Shown piece by piece: positions 31,992 to 44,344 of a stretch of 64,000 nt of DNA. Every line of letters begins with the position of its first letter. The first letter of the stretch is position 1. The position numbers were made by a program, and so were the translations under genes. The DNA lies in contig JAHRHY010000009.1 in the NCBI GenBank assembly GCA_019671135.1, positions 1,426,001 to 1,490,000 of the forward strand, in the 5' to 3' direction. The notes beneath the pieces were generated by a model. The model saw only the letters and a list, made by a program, of their open reading frames with translations. It was not told the DNA's origin and did not search any database. The stretch is from Linnemannia hyalina. Lineage: Eukaryota; Mortierellomycota; Mortierellomycetes; Mortierellales; Mortierellaceae.

Positions 31992-33724
31992 AGAGAGGCT
32001 CCCCACCCAATGTTTACCTTTGCATATCATCAACAACCCCATACAACAACCAGGAATAGAAATCGGGATCGGACGACGACACGATGAAGCAAGCCAACAA
32101 TATTCAATCAGGAGCACATACACCGAGCGATGGAGAAAAAGCAACACTATACACATTTTTTTTTCGACCGGCGGTCTGGAGAACGATCCTTATTTGAAAG
32201 GAACATACCCGGACCGAACGAAAATAAAATAACAAAAAATGATATACACCCCATTTAAAAGGATGCTGGTTGATGGGAACTGATGCCAGGTGTGTGGTGG
32301 TACTGTTGGTCAAAGAATGTAAGCGGGTGTCTATATAGGAACGTATGCCCCGTCCCTTAAAGAACTGCATACCATGCTAATGACACATGAGGTCATATTT
32401 GTAACAGTCTAAGTCCAGGAACAACAAACATGCACAGTCGAAATTCCAGAATACCCTGGTTCCGCAAAAAAAAAACGACATCCACTAGCGCTGCTGACAG
32501 AGAGAATACACAAGCAGCACGAACAACGGTTGGCCTGTTGATGTGACCGATACTTCTTGCAAATGTTATCTACCCTCACCTCCTTTTTTCAAAGTGAATT
32601 CGTATAGACATGCATACTTTGCCATTGCCCAATGGCTACAACCGCATTCGATTGGCCACGATCCATAAAAATTCCTATGCACTTTGGCGCAAAAAAGAAA
32701 TAAACGGCCATTAATGGATGATCAATGCTATCCTCACGGCACGCACTCTTTGTTGTTCTTCCCGAGGGATTGGAGCGAAAAGTATATGTTTCCTTTCCAT
32801 TCTATGGCATTCGCCTTTGGGGCACGTCCAAAAGTTTGATCCGATAACTTGCATTTTGCACGAGGTCAGGTTCCATGAACATGGCAAGGGTGCTATGATC
32901 TAATAAAGAAGGGAAAGAAAAGAGAAAAAAAACGAGGGTTCCATCGATGGAGCAAATATGGAGCATGATTTTTCTTCTACCAAAAGAAGGGTTACCGTCA
33001 TGTTTGTTGTCATGTTGTTTTTATGCGTTCATCATGGCGGTGTCTAGGTGTGTGCGTGTGATGGGCGATTCCAGTTTGTCAATGAAAATTTTCTTCTCCT
33101 CAGCTGTCTGCGATCTTTGCCTTCTCAACCAGTCCAGCGTTGCTGTTGTTTGTTGTGTTATCGCCAACCGCACTAATGACATCGCAACCACTCACTTTCT
33201 TTCTTTCTTCCTTCTTCCTTCATTCTTCGTCCTCTCTTACAGACTCCCATTCTCTCTCCACTCCCTCCTCTCTTTGCGCAACCCTCTTCGTTTTCTTCCC
33301 CACCCCATTATCAGGATTAACGCTCTAACGAACCAGCCCTAGCAAAACGTTCCAACCGTTTTCAAGATCTTCATTCTCCCACGCCCACGCGTTCTCTCTT
33401 TCTCTCTTCCTTTCTCTCTCTCCTCTTTTCTGGTATCTTTCTTGTCGGCACCGATCGGATATCTTTTCAACGTCATCTTTGAACACCATTTGCACGGGCC
33501 TCACACCTTCTTATTTTTCCGACCTGCATCTACACCTTTAACTTTCTACCCCACATATCCCTCCAACCCCTTATTCAACCTTCACCTACCCTTCCCCGCC
33601 ACCCTTCCCTACCACTCTTCATCCCACATCCCCTCTCCATACACCCAGCTCTATCTTTCTCTCCCAACTGAGGACCACCGCACCTACACACCCTCCCCGG
33701 GCACGAAAAAAAAAGAGCAGGAGA
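31992..33724. promoter_or_regulatory. 1.7 kb intergenic between NDUFS5 and LRR gene
   Basis: An AATAAA at 32223-32228 probably ends the NDUFS5 transcript. The last 500 bp (33190-33720) are strongly CT-rich and look like the promoter and leader of the LRR gene. Open frames inside give low-complexity peptides only. Confidence 0.5.
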
Positions 33725-36700
33725 ATGGGAAACGTCTACTCAATCACCCTCTGCGACCGCGACCTCCACCACGTCCCCGACGATATCTACAAGCACCACA
33801 AACATGTCGCCAAACTGCTGCTTCGTCGCAACAATATCCAGGAGATCCCACCAGAGATCAAAGTCTTGACCAATTTGGTTGAGCTCAGTCTTCGGGATAA
33901 CCTCTTGACCACAGTTCCCATCGAGGTAGGGCACCTCTTCGTTACTTTTGGTACTTTCGGAGGAGCAAGTGAATAATGAAGATCTGCATTATCGAAACAC
34001 GGATATTATTAGCCGTTGTGTTTGCGCGTGTGATGGCGCAACCTTTTGTTTGGTGTATGCACACGGGTTTGAAACACGCATTTTTTTTTCGATTACTGCT
34101 ATAAATGGGGCAAGCAAGGGTAATGCGCCCTCTCCCAGAGAATCGTAACGGAAGAAAAAAGAAAAAAGAGAAGACTTGTCTAATGAGCAACAATAGAAAA
34201 AAAAACGACGATGTGACGAAGAGAGATCCAGTCGAGAATGAAATTAACCAGCCTGGAGAGAACAAGAAAAAGAAATATTTCCAATAACTGACATTGACAC
34301 ACATTCCACCTTGGCCCTGCCTATCCCTCCGTTCGCTCGCTTGTTACATTAGATCACAAACTTGCGGTTGCTTCAGAAATTGTCGCTAGCAAGCAACCGG
34401 CTGCAGGAACCGCCAGAGTCCATAGCGGCGTTCTCGCAACTCACCTGGCTGTCCCTTGCCAGTAACACGTACGAATAACAGATGGGAGACAGACCACATT
34501 TCTACAACCAAAGAGAAGGGGATATCACTAGCAGTAGATGGATGAACATTATCATTACCATCCTTTCTCTTCTTGTTGTTGCTGTCATGGTCGAAATTTC
34601 GAGAGACAAAGAAAAAAGAGGGCAAGCCGGCTGACCTTTTCTTCTGTTGCATCATTGGAATCCCTACGCTAGTTTGACGACGCTACCAGACTCGTTTGCG
34701 CAACTTCAAAAGCTTACATCCTTGGACCTACAGCGGAATCGATTCGTCACCATCCCAGACTGCGTCTTTGCAATGAGGTCGCTCACCATCCTGCTACTCC
34801 AAAAAAACCGCATCACTACCATATCTCCCAAGATCGGCTACTGCACCCAGCTAGTTTCGCTAAACCTATCTTATAACCGGATTCAGCACCTGCCCGTCGA
34901 GATGAAGGAGTGTCGGAACCTACAGCATCTTTTACTCAGCGTCAACTCTATTCAGGCATTACCTTCGGTGCTCTGTGAATCCTGGATTAACCTCCTCAAC
35001 CTGGACCTGCACACCAACGACCTCAAAGCACTACCCGCTCAGCTCGGCGGTCTTAAGACTCTTAGACGACTTAATGTAGCTATTAACAAGATTGAGGAGA
35101 TCCCGCCATCGATCGGACAGCTGCTGCTCCTGGAATGGCTTAATCTGAACGACAACAAGCTGGTCACCCTCCCCTCGACGATGGATCAGATGCAGAAACT
35201 GGTCAAGATGGGCATTGTACAGAACAAGTTACAGACACTCCCGGAGGCGTTGGCACGGTTAACCCTCCTTTACAAACTGGATTGCAGGAGGAACGAGATT
35301 GAATACCTTCCGAGCGCGTTCAAGGACATGCAAGGGATCCACAGTTTACTTCTCGAAGAGAATCCTTTGAGTTATCGGTACGGTGTCTCCAACTACTCTC
35401 GCCAGCCCCCGACTTTACTTGAGCTCGCTGCAAGGGCCGTCTTAGACAGATACAACCCACAGGACACCGATTTCTCGGCCACATCCGGGCACAGTGCAAC
35501 GTCTTCTCCAGGATCCTCATCTTCGCCTTCACCTTCAATCACCTCTAATGGCGCAACGGCCGATCATGCGGGCATTGGGATCTCGAACCTGATTCCAACG
35601 ATGATGGATCTGGGCCTGACTAAGGCATCAACTCTTCCTCCTCCAGCTGGATCGCATGCTCCTTCAACCCCACAAAAGAGTCGCTACAACTTTTTCAGTC
35701 GTGCATGCGCCACTGTCCACCCACTCCATTCATCAAAACTCTCACGTGCCACAACTGTCGCCAGTCATCATTCCGGCGACTCTTCTTCCTCCTCTTCTTC
35801 CTCGACATCACCTTCCTCCACATCCTTAGTATCCTCTCTCACCGGTTCGTCATTGACCCCAGGATCTCTCCCAGTCGAAAACAACAGTACTAACAGCAAC
35901 GGACGTCTAAGGAGGCTCAAGTCTTCGCCTCGCGGTCTCAAACCTCCCTCTATTTTCAGCAGGTCTCGCACTCACAACGAGAAAGCCCGCATCCATGGCC
36001 TGTCCCGGTCAAATTCAGTTGCTGGTTCATCAGTGGCATCAACAGTGGCGCGAGTAAGAACTCTCACCAAGATCGAGCGACTCCTTGACCCAGAAGTATC
36101 GCTCCTCCCTTTGCCATTAATTGACCTCCTCTCGCTGCCAACAACCTCATGCGATTACTGCGGTCGACGCATGTGTACCTCTGGATGGGTCGACTTTTTG
36201 GAGCCCGCCAAACTAGGAAACTCTCGTATGATCATCCCGGTCCGCCATCGAATGTGTTCCCTGCAGTGCGTCCGTCATCAACACCGAGATAGCTTTGGAG
36301 GCGAGCTGACAGATCTGTTTGAATCGACGGATTTCCATGTTGGACCCAATGGCGAGATGATTGGGTCGAGGCCAATTGTGCCGGGCGAGTTGGACGAGTA
36401 CATGATTGAGGCTGTTCAGGAGGCTGCTGAGGCTGCAGGAATTTCGATCACGCACTTGTTGGAGCAGCACCAGGTACAGCAGCAGGAACTGGCGCAAGCA
36501 CAGCAGCAAAATGGGGGACAGGTTGTGGTTTCGGAAGAAGCACAGGGCACGCAGGATCAACCCATTGAAGGCATGCTACCACCCATGCCCGGAGCCATCC
36601 CCGGTGTGCATGGCAGTATCTCGATCCAAGCCCTGAACCAGATGAGTCTTGACGATGGCAGCCAACATCAACAGGCACCAGCCGGATCAAGAGCGTCATC

Positions 36701-37124
36701 CATGCTCCGTCAAACAACAGCGCGCCTCCGTCGTTCGCTCTCTCAATCTACAACACCGATCGAGATCCAAGTAGATGCACAGGGCCAGCTCCGACGTGTC
36801 GTCTACCGTCAACAGAGGAGTACAAGCCATCGTCGTCGACTGTTGGAGACATTCCGGTCATTGAGTCAGGTTGGACAAGCTAATGGTCTTGGAGGCACTG
36901 GGGGTGGTGGTGGGCTTGGAGGACTTGGTGTTTTGGCAGCTGCTGGACTGGGCAACCATACCGCTAATAATGCCTTTGGAACTGCAGCTGCCAATGGTGG
37001 TGGTGGTAACAATGTAGGAGGTGGTGGCGATGCTGGTGGAGCTACACGGGGAGGTAACTCTAACCGTGCAGCAGGAGAAGTTATGAACGTTACGACCTTT
37101 GCCGTAGAACTAGAGCGATTTTGA
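33725..37124 (+). CDS. leucine-rich repeat protein with LRRC58-like Cys motif
   Basis: Three exons are inferred: 33725-33925, 34353-34468 and 34673-37124, giving 922 aa. The 116 nt middle exon (starting ITNLRLLQKLSLASNRLQEP) was found because the 23-residue LRR period breaks without it; both its phases fit. The start MGNVYS has Gly-2 and Ser-6, like an N-myristoylation signal. About a dozen LRRs of the short LxxLxLxxNxLxxLPxxIxxL type run to ~residue 340. A Ser-rich disordered stretch follows, then CDYCGRRMC at 599-607, WVDFLEP, IIPVRHRMCSLQC, close in layout to the C-terminal CxxC/VxFVD/LCSxxC motif of animal LRRC58. A Gln-rich helix and a Gly/Ala/Asn-rich tail end the chain. A membrane-tethered adaptor is inferred; the function is not known here. 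Confidence 0.82.
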
Positions 37125-37298
37125 ACCAACAAAAAAAAAGTACCATTGCAAGTATACGACGAACGAGAAAAGTTGCCACCAATTTTTTTGTGAGGATGTG
37201 ACTGGCGAAATGAAACCTCAAAACAACATAAAAGTGTTCTAAGCAGGCGCGCCACCACCTTTTTTTTAATTGAGCATCACACTTCCCAGAAGAACGAC

Positions 37299-38675
37299 AT
37301 GGCAGAGGAACAGCAACACATCACCAACAGTGGCAAGGGGAGCTCAGAAGCGAACAACAACGAGAGCAAAGGCAACAAGAAGTACACCTCACCATTCTCA
37401 CAATTCAACATCTCATCCACCGATGTCCTCGACACAATCGAAAAGGCCCGCTGCCCAGACTGTAACAGGAACGTCCGTTACTTCTGCAACCGCTGCCTCA
37501 AACTCGTCAATTGCCCCGAGGGTGCAGTTCCCCAATTAAAGCTGCCCATCAAATTGGATGTGATCAAGCATGAGCAGGAACGGGACGGCAAATCGACGGC
37601 ACTTCATGCTAAAATCTTGGCCTCTGATGATGTCGAGGTCTATAGTTGGAAGGATATGCCCAAATATGAGAATGTCGATCGCCTCTTGTTGCTATTCCCA
37701 AGTCCAGTAAGTGAACGTGAACTTGGAAAGTCTAGATATACGCTTACTTGGGATGCTCGAACCAGAATAACGGGAAGAAGTGGCCACTATTGCTAATTAT
37801 TTACATGTATATGATCGATTGCAACTTGTTGTAGGGAGCAAAGCAACTCTCGGAGATTGATCCGGAGTCGTTTGACAAGCTGGTGGTGATTGACGGGACA
37901 TGGGAGCAAGCCAACAAGATGTCCAAGAGCGACAGCCCACTCCTCCGCATGAAGCGAGGTACAGTACAACTTAATTTCGCACGCACACACGTCGACTCTT
38001 CTTCGTCTACAGTGGCTCATTGTACTACCAATGACTTTCACTTCTTTTTCTTCTTCTCCCACAACTCTAACTCACTTTTTTTTTAAAAAATGTTTGACCA
38101 ATGTAGTGACCATCGCGCCGCACGAGACCTTGTTCTGGAGACATCAAAGGAAGGCGAGTGACCACTTGGCGACGATTGAGGCGATTTATTTCTTTTTGAG
38201 AGAGTACCATGAGACATATCTCACTGCCGTATCATCAGCGCCTTCTTTAACACCAACAACAACAACAGGAGCAGCAGCAGGAGCAGTAGCAGGAGCAGCG
38301 CTCTCTGAATCAGGGGAAGAGCCATCCGACGATTCCACTAGCAACCACAACACGACAGCCCACGCAGAGACAACACCATCATCATCAACAACAATGACAA
38401 GTGCAACGGCCTCTTCGACTTTAAAACAACAACCGACTGAATCATCATCACGTCCAAGTACAGCAACAAAAGTGATCACGCCGCACAAAGAATGGATCGA
38501 CTCTCATCAACTGGGACCATACACCAACCAATTCGACGACATGTTGTGGTTTTACAAGTACTTTTATGAGCTCATCCAAAAGACATATCGGGAACGGACT
38601 GATGGGCGCGAGTTTACGCTCAAGCATACCAAAGGGTATATCCAATACGACCCTGTGGATGAGCGAAAGCAGTAG
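37299..38675 (+). CDS. DTWD1: tRNA-uridine aminocarboxypropyltransferase, DTWD1 type
   Basis: Three exons are inferred: 37299-37706, 37835-37958 and 38107-38675, giving 366 aa. The family transfers the 3-amino-3-carboxypropyl group of S-adenosylmethionine to uridine 20 of tRNA (acp3U). A zinc-binding-like set CPDC...CNRC...C lies at about residues 51-70. LLLLFPSP comes before the first intron, and the signature DGTWEQA starts at D156. VTIAPHETLFWRHQRK and DHLATIEAIYFFLREY complete the DTW domain. About 80 residues of Ala/Ser/Thr-rich sequence (~200-280) are inserted before the last helix (LWFYKYFYELIQK). The gene starts only 174 bp after the LRR gene on the same strand, the tightest gap here. 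Confidence 0.92.
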
Positions 38676-38801
38676 TGAACGTTAGCGTCATCTACTTCAA
38701 ATGCAGACATCCATACACCTTTTTAAGATGCAAAAGAGGCTAATACATTAAATTTGGAACATTGCCATGCATTACATTGCATAGCTTGGCTTGGCTTTGT
38801 T

Positions 38802-38847
<46 letters not shown>

Positions 38848-39399
38848 ATGGGGGAGTCCATGTTCGGGGTAGCAAAGAGAAAAGAAAGTCAGTCAGGGTC
38901 CGGGACTTATGGGGTTAGGGCGTTCCGAATTGAAATGGTTCGCAAACAGAACGCTAATGCTAATTTATGGAAAAGGGGCGGGGGACATGAAAAAAAGAAG
39001 TTCGGGAAAGAAGGAAAAGACGATAGACGACAATTACAGAAACAGGGACGATGGGAGGAATAATAAATGAGGAGATCGCAAACGGCGAAGGATCAGGGTC
39101 AAGAACTGGGAAAAAAGGGAGGAAAGACAGGGTGCTAAGGATGACTCGAAACCTCTCTTCAGCCCTCTCCATCCATCTCTATCCTTTCGGCCTTGTGACT
39201 CCGGGCTAAAAAAGAATTTTTGTGTCTGCGCCAGACATAATAATAAAGACTCCTTGCCGCCAATATTTTTACCTTCTCACTTCTTTCTTTTCAACTCTTC
39301 TTATTATTACTCTTCCTCTTCCTCACACTTCGCTCACCCTTTCTTTACACTTCACTCTCCTCCTCTAACACAGATACCCCTTCTCCCACCCTCTTGGCG
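38676..39399. promoter_or_regulatory. intergenic, holds a (GT)18 microsatellite
   Basis: This is 724 bp between the DTWD1 stop and the HAD gene start. A GT repeat lies at 38809-38844, and the last 120 bp are CT-rich leader. No gene is seen. Confidence 0.5.
38809..38844. repeat. (GT)18 microsatellite
   Basis: Eighteen uninterrupted GT units lie 134 bp downstream of the DTWD1 stop codon. This may form Z-DNA and is likely length-variable. Confidence 0.95.
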
Positions 39400-42204
39400 A
39401 TGGTCTCAGACTCCAGTCAACACCTCTCTGTCAGACTGGGTCTGATGGGCCTCAAAACCACTGACAATGACGAAACATGCAGCATCGCCAGCGACATCAG
39501 CAACGCCGACACCGACAGAATCGTCCGCTCAACATTTCCCTCCCCCTCGCCACCAAACTCGCCCTCCCCCACCACCTTCTCTGACGTAGATAATAACAAC
39601 GACAACAACACCAGTAGCAACAGCAGGGGCAACAGTTACAGCAATCATATAGAAAACAATAATACCAACAACGAAGACGAGACAGTAACAGAGGAGGAAG
39701 TGTACTCACTCCTGACTCACCCGGCAATCGTCTTTGCATCGGAGCGCCTTTCCGACAGTGACTATGTGTCTCGCTTCCACACGGTCAAGGTCTTTGACTT
39801 TGACCAGACCTTGTTCCAATCGCCCCTGCCCAATCCTGCGCTTTGGGATCCATCTTTCATTGGGATTTTGACCTCTTGGGCGTATTGTGGAGCCGGTTGG
39901 TGGCACAATCCCGGAACTCTCGACATGGGTTCGGAGATCGAGGCCTCGCTCTGGAGCGGCTGGTGGAACGAAGCCATCGTAAGTTATTTTGCTATTCCTT
40001 TGTTATACCTACGCCTCCAGCCTACAGGGATAACCTTTGCTTTTGTTATGAAGTTGGGCGTGGTGTTGTTGTTTTCATGACGGCGACTAATACAAGAACA
40101 AGAGAAAAAATACGACAGCGACAAACCGGATCTTAATGGGTGCGATCGGGATGGTATCAGGAGAAGAAGTGGAATACCTCTTGGACATGCTGTCTGTGCA
40201 GCATCTTTCCGACAGGTCGATAAAAAGGGAAAGAAGCGGCGTTCATGAATAAGACATAGTTAACATGAGACCTGAACGACCATAGCAAAACAACGATAAC
40301 AGCAAACCAGTGATAATACTAACTTTTGTTGCTATATTTTTTTTTCTCATCCACCGCCCGCCCGACCCTTTTCGCCACAACTTGTTTTGCAACCTCAATT
40401 TTTTGTCAATGTTCATTAGGTTGAGAAGGTTAGGGAGTCTTCGGAGGACCCAGGATGCCTGACTATTTTGCTCACAGGGAGGAACGGACCTACTTTTGGA
40501 CAAAAGTTGGTTAGCATGATTCAAAGCAAAGGACTCGACTTTGACCTCATTGTCACCAAACCTACAACAGTCGCCCTCCTCGACCCCTCGCGTTCATCTG
40601 TTTCCAGAAAAGTCGACAAGAAGGCTCCAGCCAGCAGCAAACCGGTGGAAAAGTATCTCAAGGTCCACACTTTCAACACCAAGCACGATTTCCTCTACAA
40701 CGTCCTCTACGAATACCCAGTCATCCGAACCATGCACCTCTGGGACGACCGCCCCTGCCAGATTGCAAAGTTCCGTCAGGCAGGACAGGAATGGCTCGAC
40801 AAAAAAATGCTGGACCATTTCGAAATCACCGTTGTCCAGGAGCCGATGGTCTATTTGGACCCACAACGAGAGATTGATCTGGTGTTGGCAATGGTGGAGG
40901 CCAACAACCGTCAGGTCGACATTGAAGAGCAAGGAGGACCGTTCTTGGTGCCAGGAGTGGGTGCGGTGCCAAGGACTAGACCAGAATTGAGGGACCGCAA
41001 GATTTGGGACCCCTACGAGACGTACGTCCCCCAGAAGCGACACCGGATTGAGGTGACCCGGATGGCGCGATACACGGGGGTCATGTTTTCCGAGGCCGTA
41101 CAGAGAATCATGCGGGATAAATTAGGTGGCTCACATCCACAGGACCGACAGTATCAACAGCAACAGCATTGCCACGACCATCATTACCACGGCAACGACG
41201 TGCATGACACTAACCCATGGGTGGATCGACCATTGGTGCTGAGAGATCAAGATTTGGGCAAGTGGGTCGTACCCGATGACCTGCACGTTACATTGTGTCT
41301 CGGAACAGGCACACCAGAGTTCTTGGAGTCGATCGGTGGCCTCGGAGCAACTGTTTTGGTCGAAGCGGAAAGCGTTGGTGAGCTCGAGAGTCGGATATGG
41401 GCTCTCAAGGTCAAGGAAATGAAAATGGGCGTATTGCCTGATGGTGGTGAAGGTGGTGGAGATGGTGAACAAGAAGGACAGGATGACGATACTCGGGAGG
41501 TCAGGATCGTAGCACCCAATGGATACCTTTATTCCAGTCTGGATGCCCTTCGAGCGGCGTATATTTCCAGGCCGTCAACCGTCACCTCGCTCTCGTCCTC
41601 GTCCTCGCCCATGTCAACTCCAACCACAAGGACGCCGTCTATTCAGGAGCAGGAAGCATCACAGTCGTCGAGTCATGGCGTTGAAGATATTCCCTTGGAC
41701 CTGGTCGACCTCGACCGTCTGGGACATGTTGTGCTGAAGAATGGCGAATCTACACCACACATCACAATGGCCTATGATCGACTCAACGGAACACGGGCGA
41801 TGGATTCTGGCAAGATTACGCAATGGGAGCCCCTTACCGATGCAGACGGACAACCATACCCTTACCGCCTGGTCTTTGTCGGAACGGTGGCTGAAAAGAA
41901 GCTTTTGGGGATGAAAGCCCGCAAGGCGGCGGTAGTGACCAAGGCCGAGGTCAGTCTAGGCAACCTTATCAAGAGCTTGACGGGCGATAAGACGATCACG
42001 GGCAAGGAGTTGGGGGAGTTGGTACAGGCGGTCAAGGAGGAGATGGAGAAACTGTCTGTCGAGAACCGGTTGGCGAACGAGGAGCGGATCATGACGATCG
42101 TGCATGATGTTTGTGACCGATATGAGACCAAGAAGTTGCTGCCCCATCATAATATCGCCTCTGCTTCCACCATGTCCATGCCAACTATCGCTATCCAAGA
42201 ATGA
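39400..42204 (+). CDS. HAD phosphatase of the Swiss-army-knife RNA-repair type, with 2H-like HxTx motifs
   Basis: Two exons are inferred, 39400-39978 and 40420-42204, giving 787 aa across a 441 bp intron. After a disordered N-terminus of ~110 residues there is a HAD domain. Motif I is D133-F-D135-Q-T137, motif II is LLT212GR and motif IV is W301-DD. The segments LPNPALWD and GWWHNPGTL identify the fungal HAD_SAK_1 family. Further on are LH482VTL and PH640ITM, an HxTx pair separated by a Gly/Asp/Glu- and Ser-rich insert. Such pairs are the catalytic signature of 2H (LigT/CPDase-like) phosphoesterases. Taken together, end-processing of RNA (phosphate removal plus cyclic phosphate opening) is a reasonable inference, but no activity is shown. 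A His-rich stretch lies near residue 445. AATAAA at 42260-42265 likely ends the transcript. Confidence 0.82.
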
Positions 42205-42593
42205 GGAGGTCCGAATTCCCTCTCGGTTTTTGTCTACCCACCTCCCGTTGTACCATTAGAATAAATGACCTGTATACAATTGAATCGTCATTGTCTCCTG
42301 CTTATGTCCACTGCTGCCCCGATTAAGGGATCATTACTTTTTGATTGTTCAGTACGAATTGGAAGTAGCTATTGACGTTCTTAATGTCGTTTTGGTTTCG
42401 GCCAATGCAAGCATGTCTGAGAGGAACATTGGACGTTGTTGATGGTGTCAGGTAATGTTAATTTTTTTTTGCTGTTTTATTAATAGAAATGCAAAATGCT
42501 AGAAATGCAAAAAGAGGAGTGGGTGCGCGTGGTGTGAATGGCGTGTGTGTGTAGAGTGTAAGTGTAAGTGTCTATTAAAATGAGTGTGTATGC
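42205..42593. terminator. convergent 3' gap with poly(A) signals on both strands
   Basis: AATAAA at 42260-42265 serves the HAD gene. TTTATT at 42476-42481 (AATAAA on the minus strand) lies 113 nt past the MFS stop. Nothing else is recognised. Confidence 0.5.
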
Positions 42594-44344
42594 TTAAGCA
42601 ATAGCCAAGATGTTCTTGTTGATACGGAAGCGAATGACCAACACAAAGAAGGCCGCAATAACAGGCGACATACCCGCAAAGATAATCGCACCAATGTACT
42701 TCCCACCCTGGGCATGCATAATCGCCGTCGCAATGGGGGCCCCCAAAAGGTTACCGACCACGTTACCGAAATACAAGATCCCCAATGCCGCCGAGAGGCG
42801 TTCAATACCAACCACCTGAGCAACAACAACAGGAAAGATTGAGATGAATCCACCACCAAAGAGTCCATAGACGACCATGAAACCCGTAAGGATCTCGATG
42901 TTGGATGCGACGGACCAGATGGCGAGACAGGATGCGCCGGCGAGGAAGCAGCAGGTGAAGAGAGTGTTTGTTCTGCCGAGCTTGTCGGCGGCGACGCCGA
43001 GGATGATGCGGGAAGCGGCATTGATGCCGGAAAAGATTGAGATGAGGTTGGCGGATGTTGCGGGGGTTTGACCGAGTTCGACGTTGGAGTATGTTGGGAT
43101 CAAGAAGACTGGGACCATGTAACCTATTTTTGAGGGATTAGGAAGGAGAGAGGAGGAGGAAAGATGGTCAATTAACTGGAATAACCAAGAGTCAAGGGTT
43201 GGATCTACAGACTTGCAAAAATAGGTGGGAGGGACTTACCAAAGGTAACGATAAAGGCGGTGGCCATGAGGTACATGAATCCTGGAACACGCATGATCGA
43301 CATATCAAAGATAGGGCCCTTCTTAGCAACCTGGACTCGAGGACGGATAAACGCAAACACGGCCGACATGCACCCCAAGACCGCAAAACCAATAATCCTC
43401 TGGCACCAACGAATGCCAACCTGGGCAATCAAGTATCTCGTCAAGGGCGCCAACGAAAGGCCACCAACACCCGAGCCAGCAACCGCAATACCGTTGGCCA
43501 GCCCACGACGCTTCTCAAAGTACTGGGCCGTGACAGAGATGGAGGAGAAGAAGACCAGACCACCGCCGACTCCAAAGAGGAAGCCCTGGGTGAGATAGAG
43601 GTGCCAGAGTTGGGTGAAGAAACTGGCAAGGATCAAGCCGAGAGAACAGAGGAGGATACCGATGGCGACGACGGCCTTGAGGCCCAAGAGACGAGTCAAG
43701 GGTGCGACAAATGGGCCGGGGATAAACATGGCCGCAGTTCCAATACTGCCAACCCACGAGATATCTGTTGGCAACGCACCTGGAAACGTACCGTCTTGGA
43801 GGAAGTAGGCTTGGTAGACACCGAAGGTGATATTGGGTGCGAATGCCCAAAAGTTGACAACGAACGAAGCAAGGACGACCAACCAGCCGAAGCCACCCTC
43901 TGGGTAGTTGACTATCCGACCGTCGATGATCGATGCATTATCCGAGTTGTCGAGCACACCATCCTCCAAGTTCTCCTCCGTTTTGTGGGTAATAGCCGAA
44001 CTCTCGATCTTGGACCCTCTACCACCGTTCTTGACAGACTTGCCGTCGTGCTCTTCATACTCATCCTCACCAACGTGAGTGACGTTGCTGCGGGTAGCAT
44101 TGCTAAGCGTATCGTCAAGCTCCTGCTTCTCGGAAATCACCGAGGGCGCTCTTGTGGATCGAGGACGTGCAGGGTGATGAGGGTGATGATGAGGGGTTTC
44201 AAGGTCTGCAGGGAGGGTGAGGCTGGTAGAGGAAGGGTTCTCGAAAGTCATGGCTAGCGTCGAGACTGGAATGTATGCCGAGAGCCGGCTATTATCCTCG
44301 GTAACGATCGCCTCTCCCGAGGGCGTTGTTGTTGGTGAACTCAT
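42594..44344 (-). CDS. monocarboxylate-transporter-like MFS protein
   Basis: Two exons are inferred, 44344-43240 and 43123-42594, giving 544 aa. A split Gly codon joins TFG to YMVPVF. A cytosolic, acidic, Ser/Thr-rich N-terminus of ~140 residues precedes twelve hydrophobic segments. The first begins PEGGFGWLVVLASFVVNF, which is typical of the MCT (SLC16/fungal Mch) family. Other family features are YFEKRRGLANGIAVAGSGVG in helices 4-5 and the central loop before helix 7. The C-terminal half has LGVAADKLGR, the motif A copy between helices 8 and 9. Likely a plasma or vacuolar membrane carrier for monocarboxylates or related organic acids; the substrate is not visible. It is convergent with the HAD gene and divergent from the kelch array. 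Confidence 0.9.

Noticed and set aside
43199..44257. 352-aa plus-strand frame
   Set aside because: Antisense to the MCT-like transporter, whose membrane helices and motifs are clear; the plus-strand protein is charged and has no domain.
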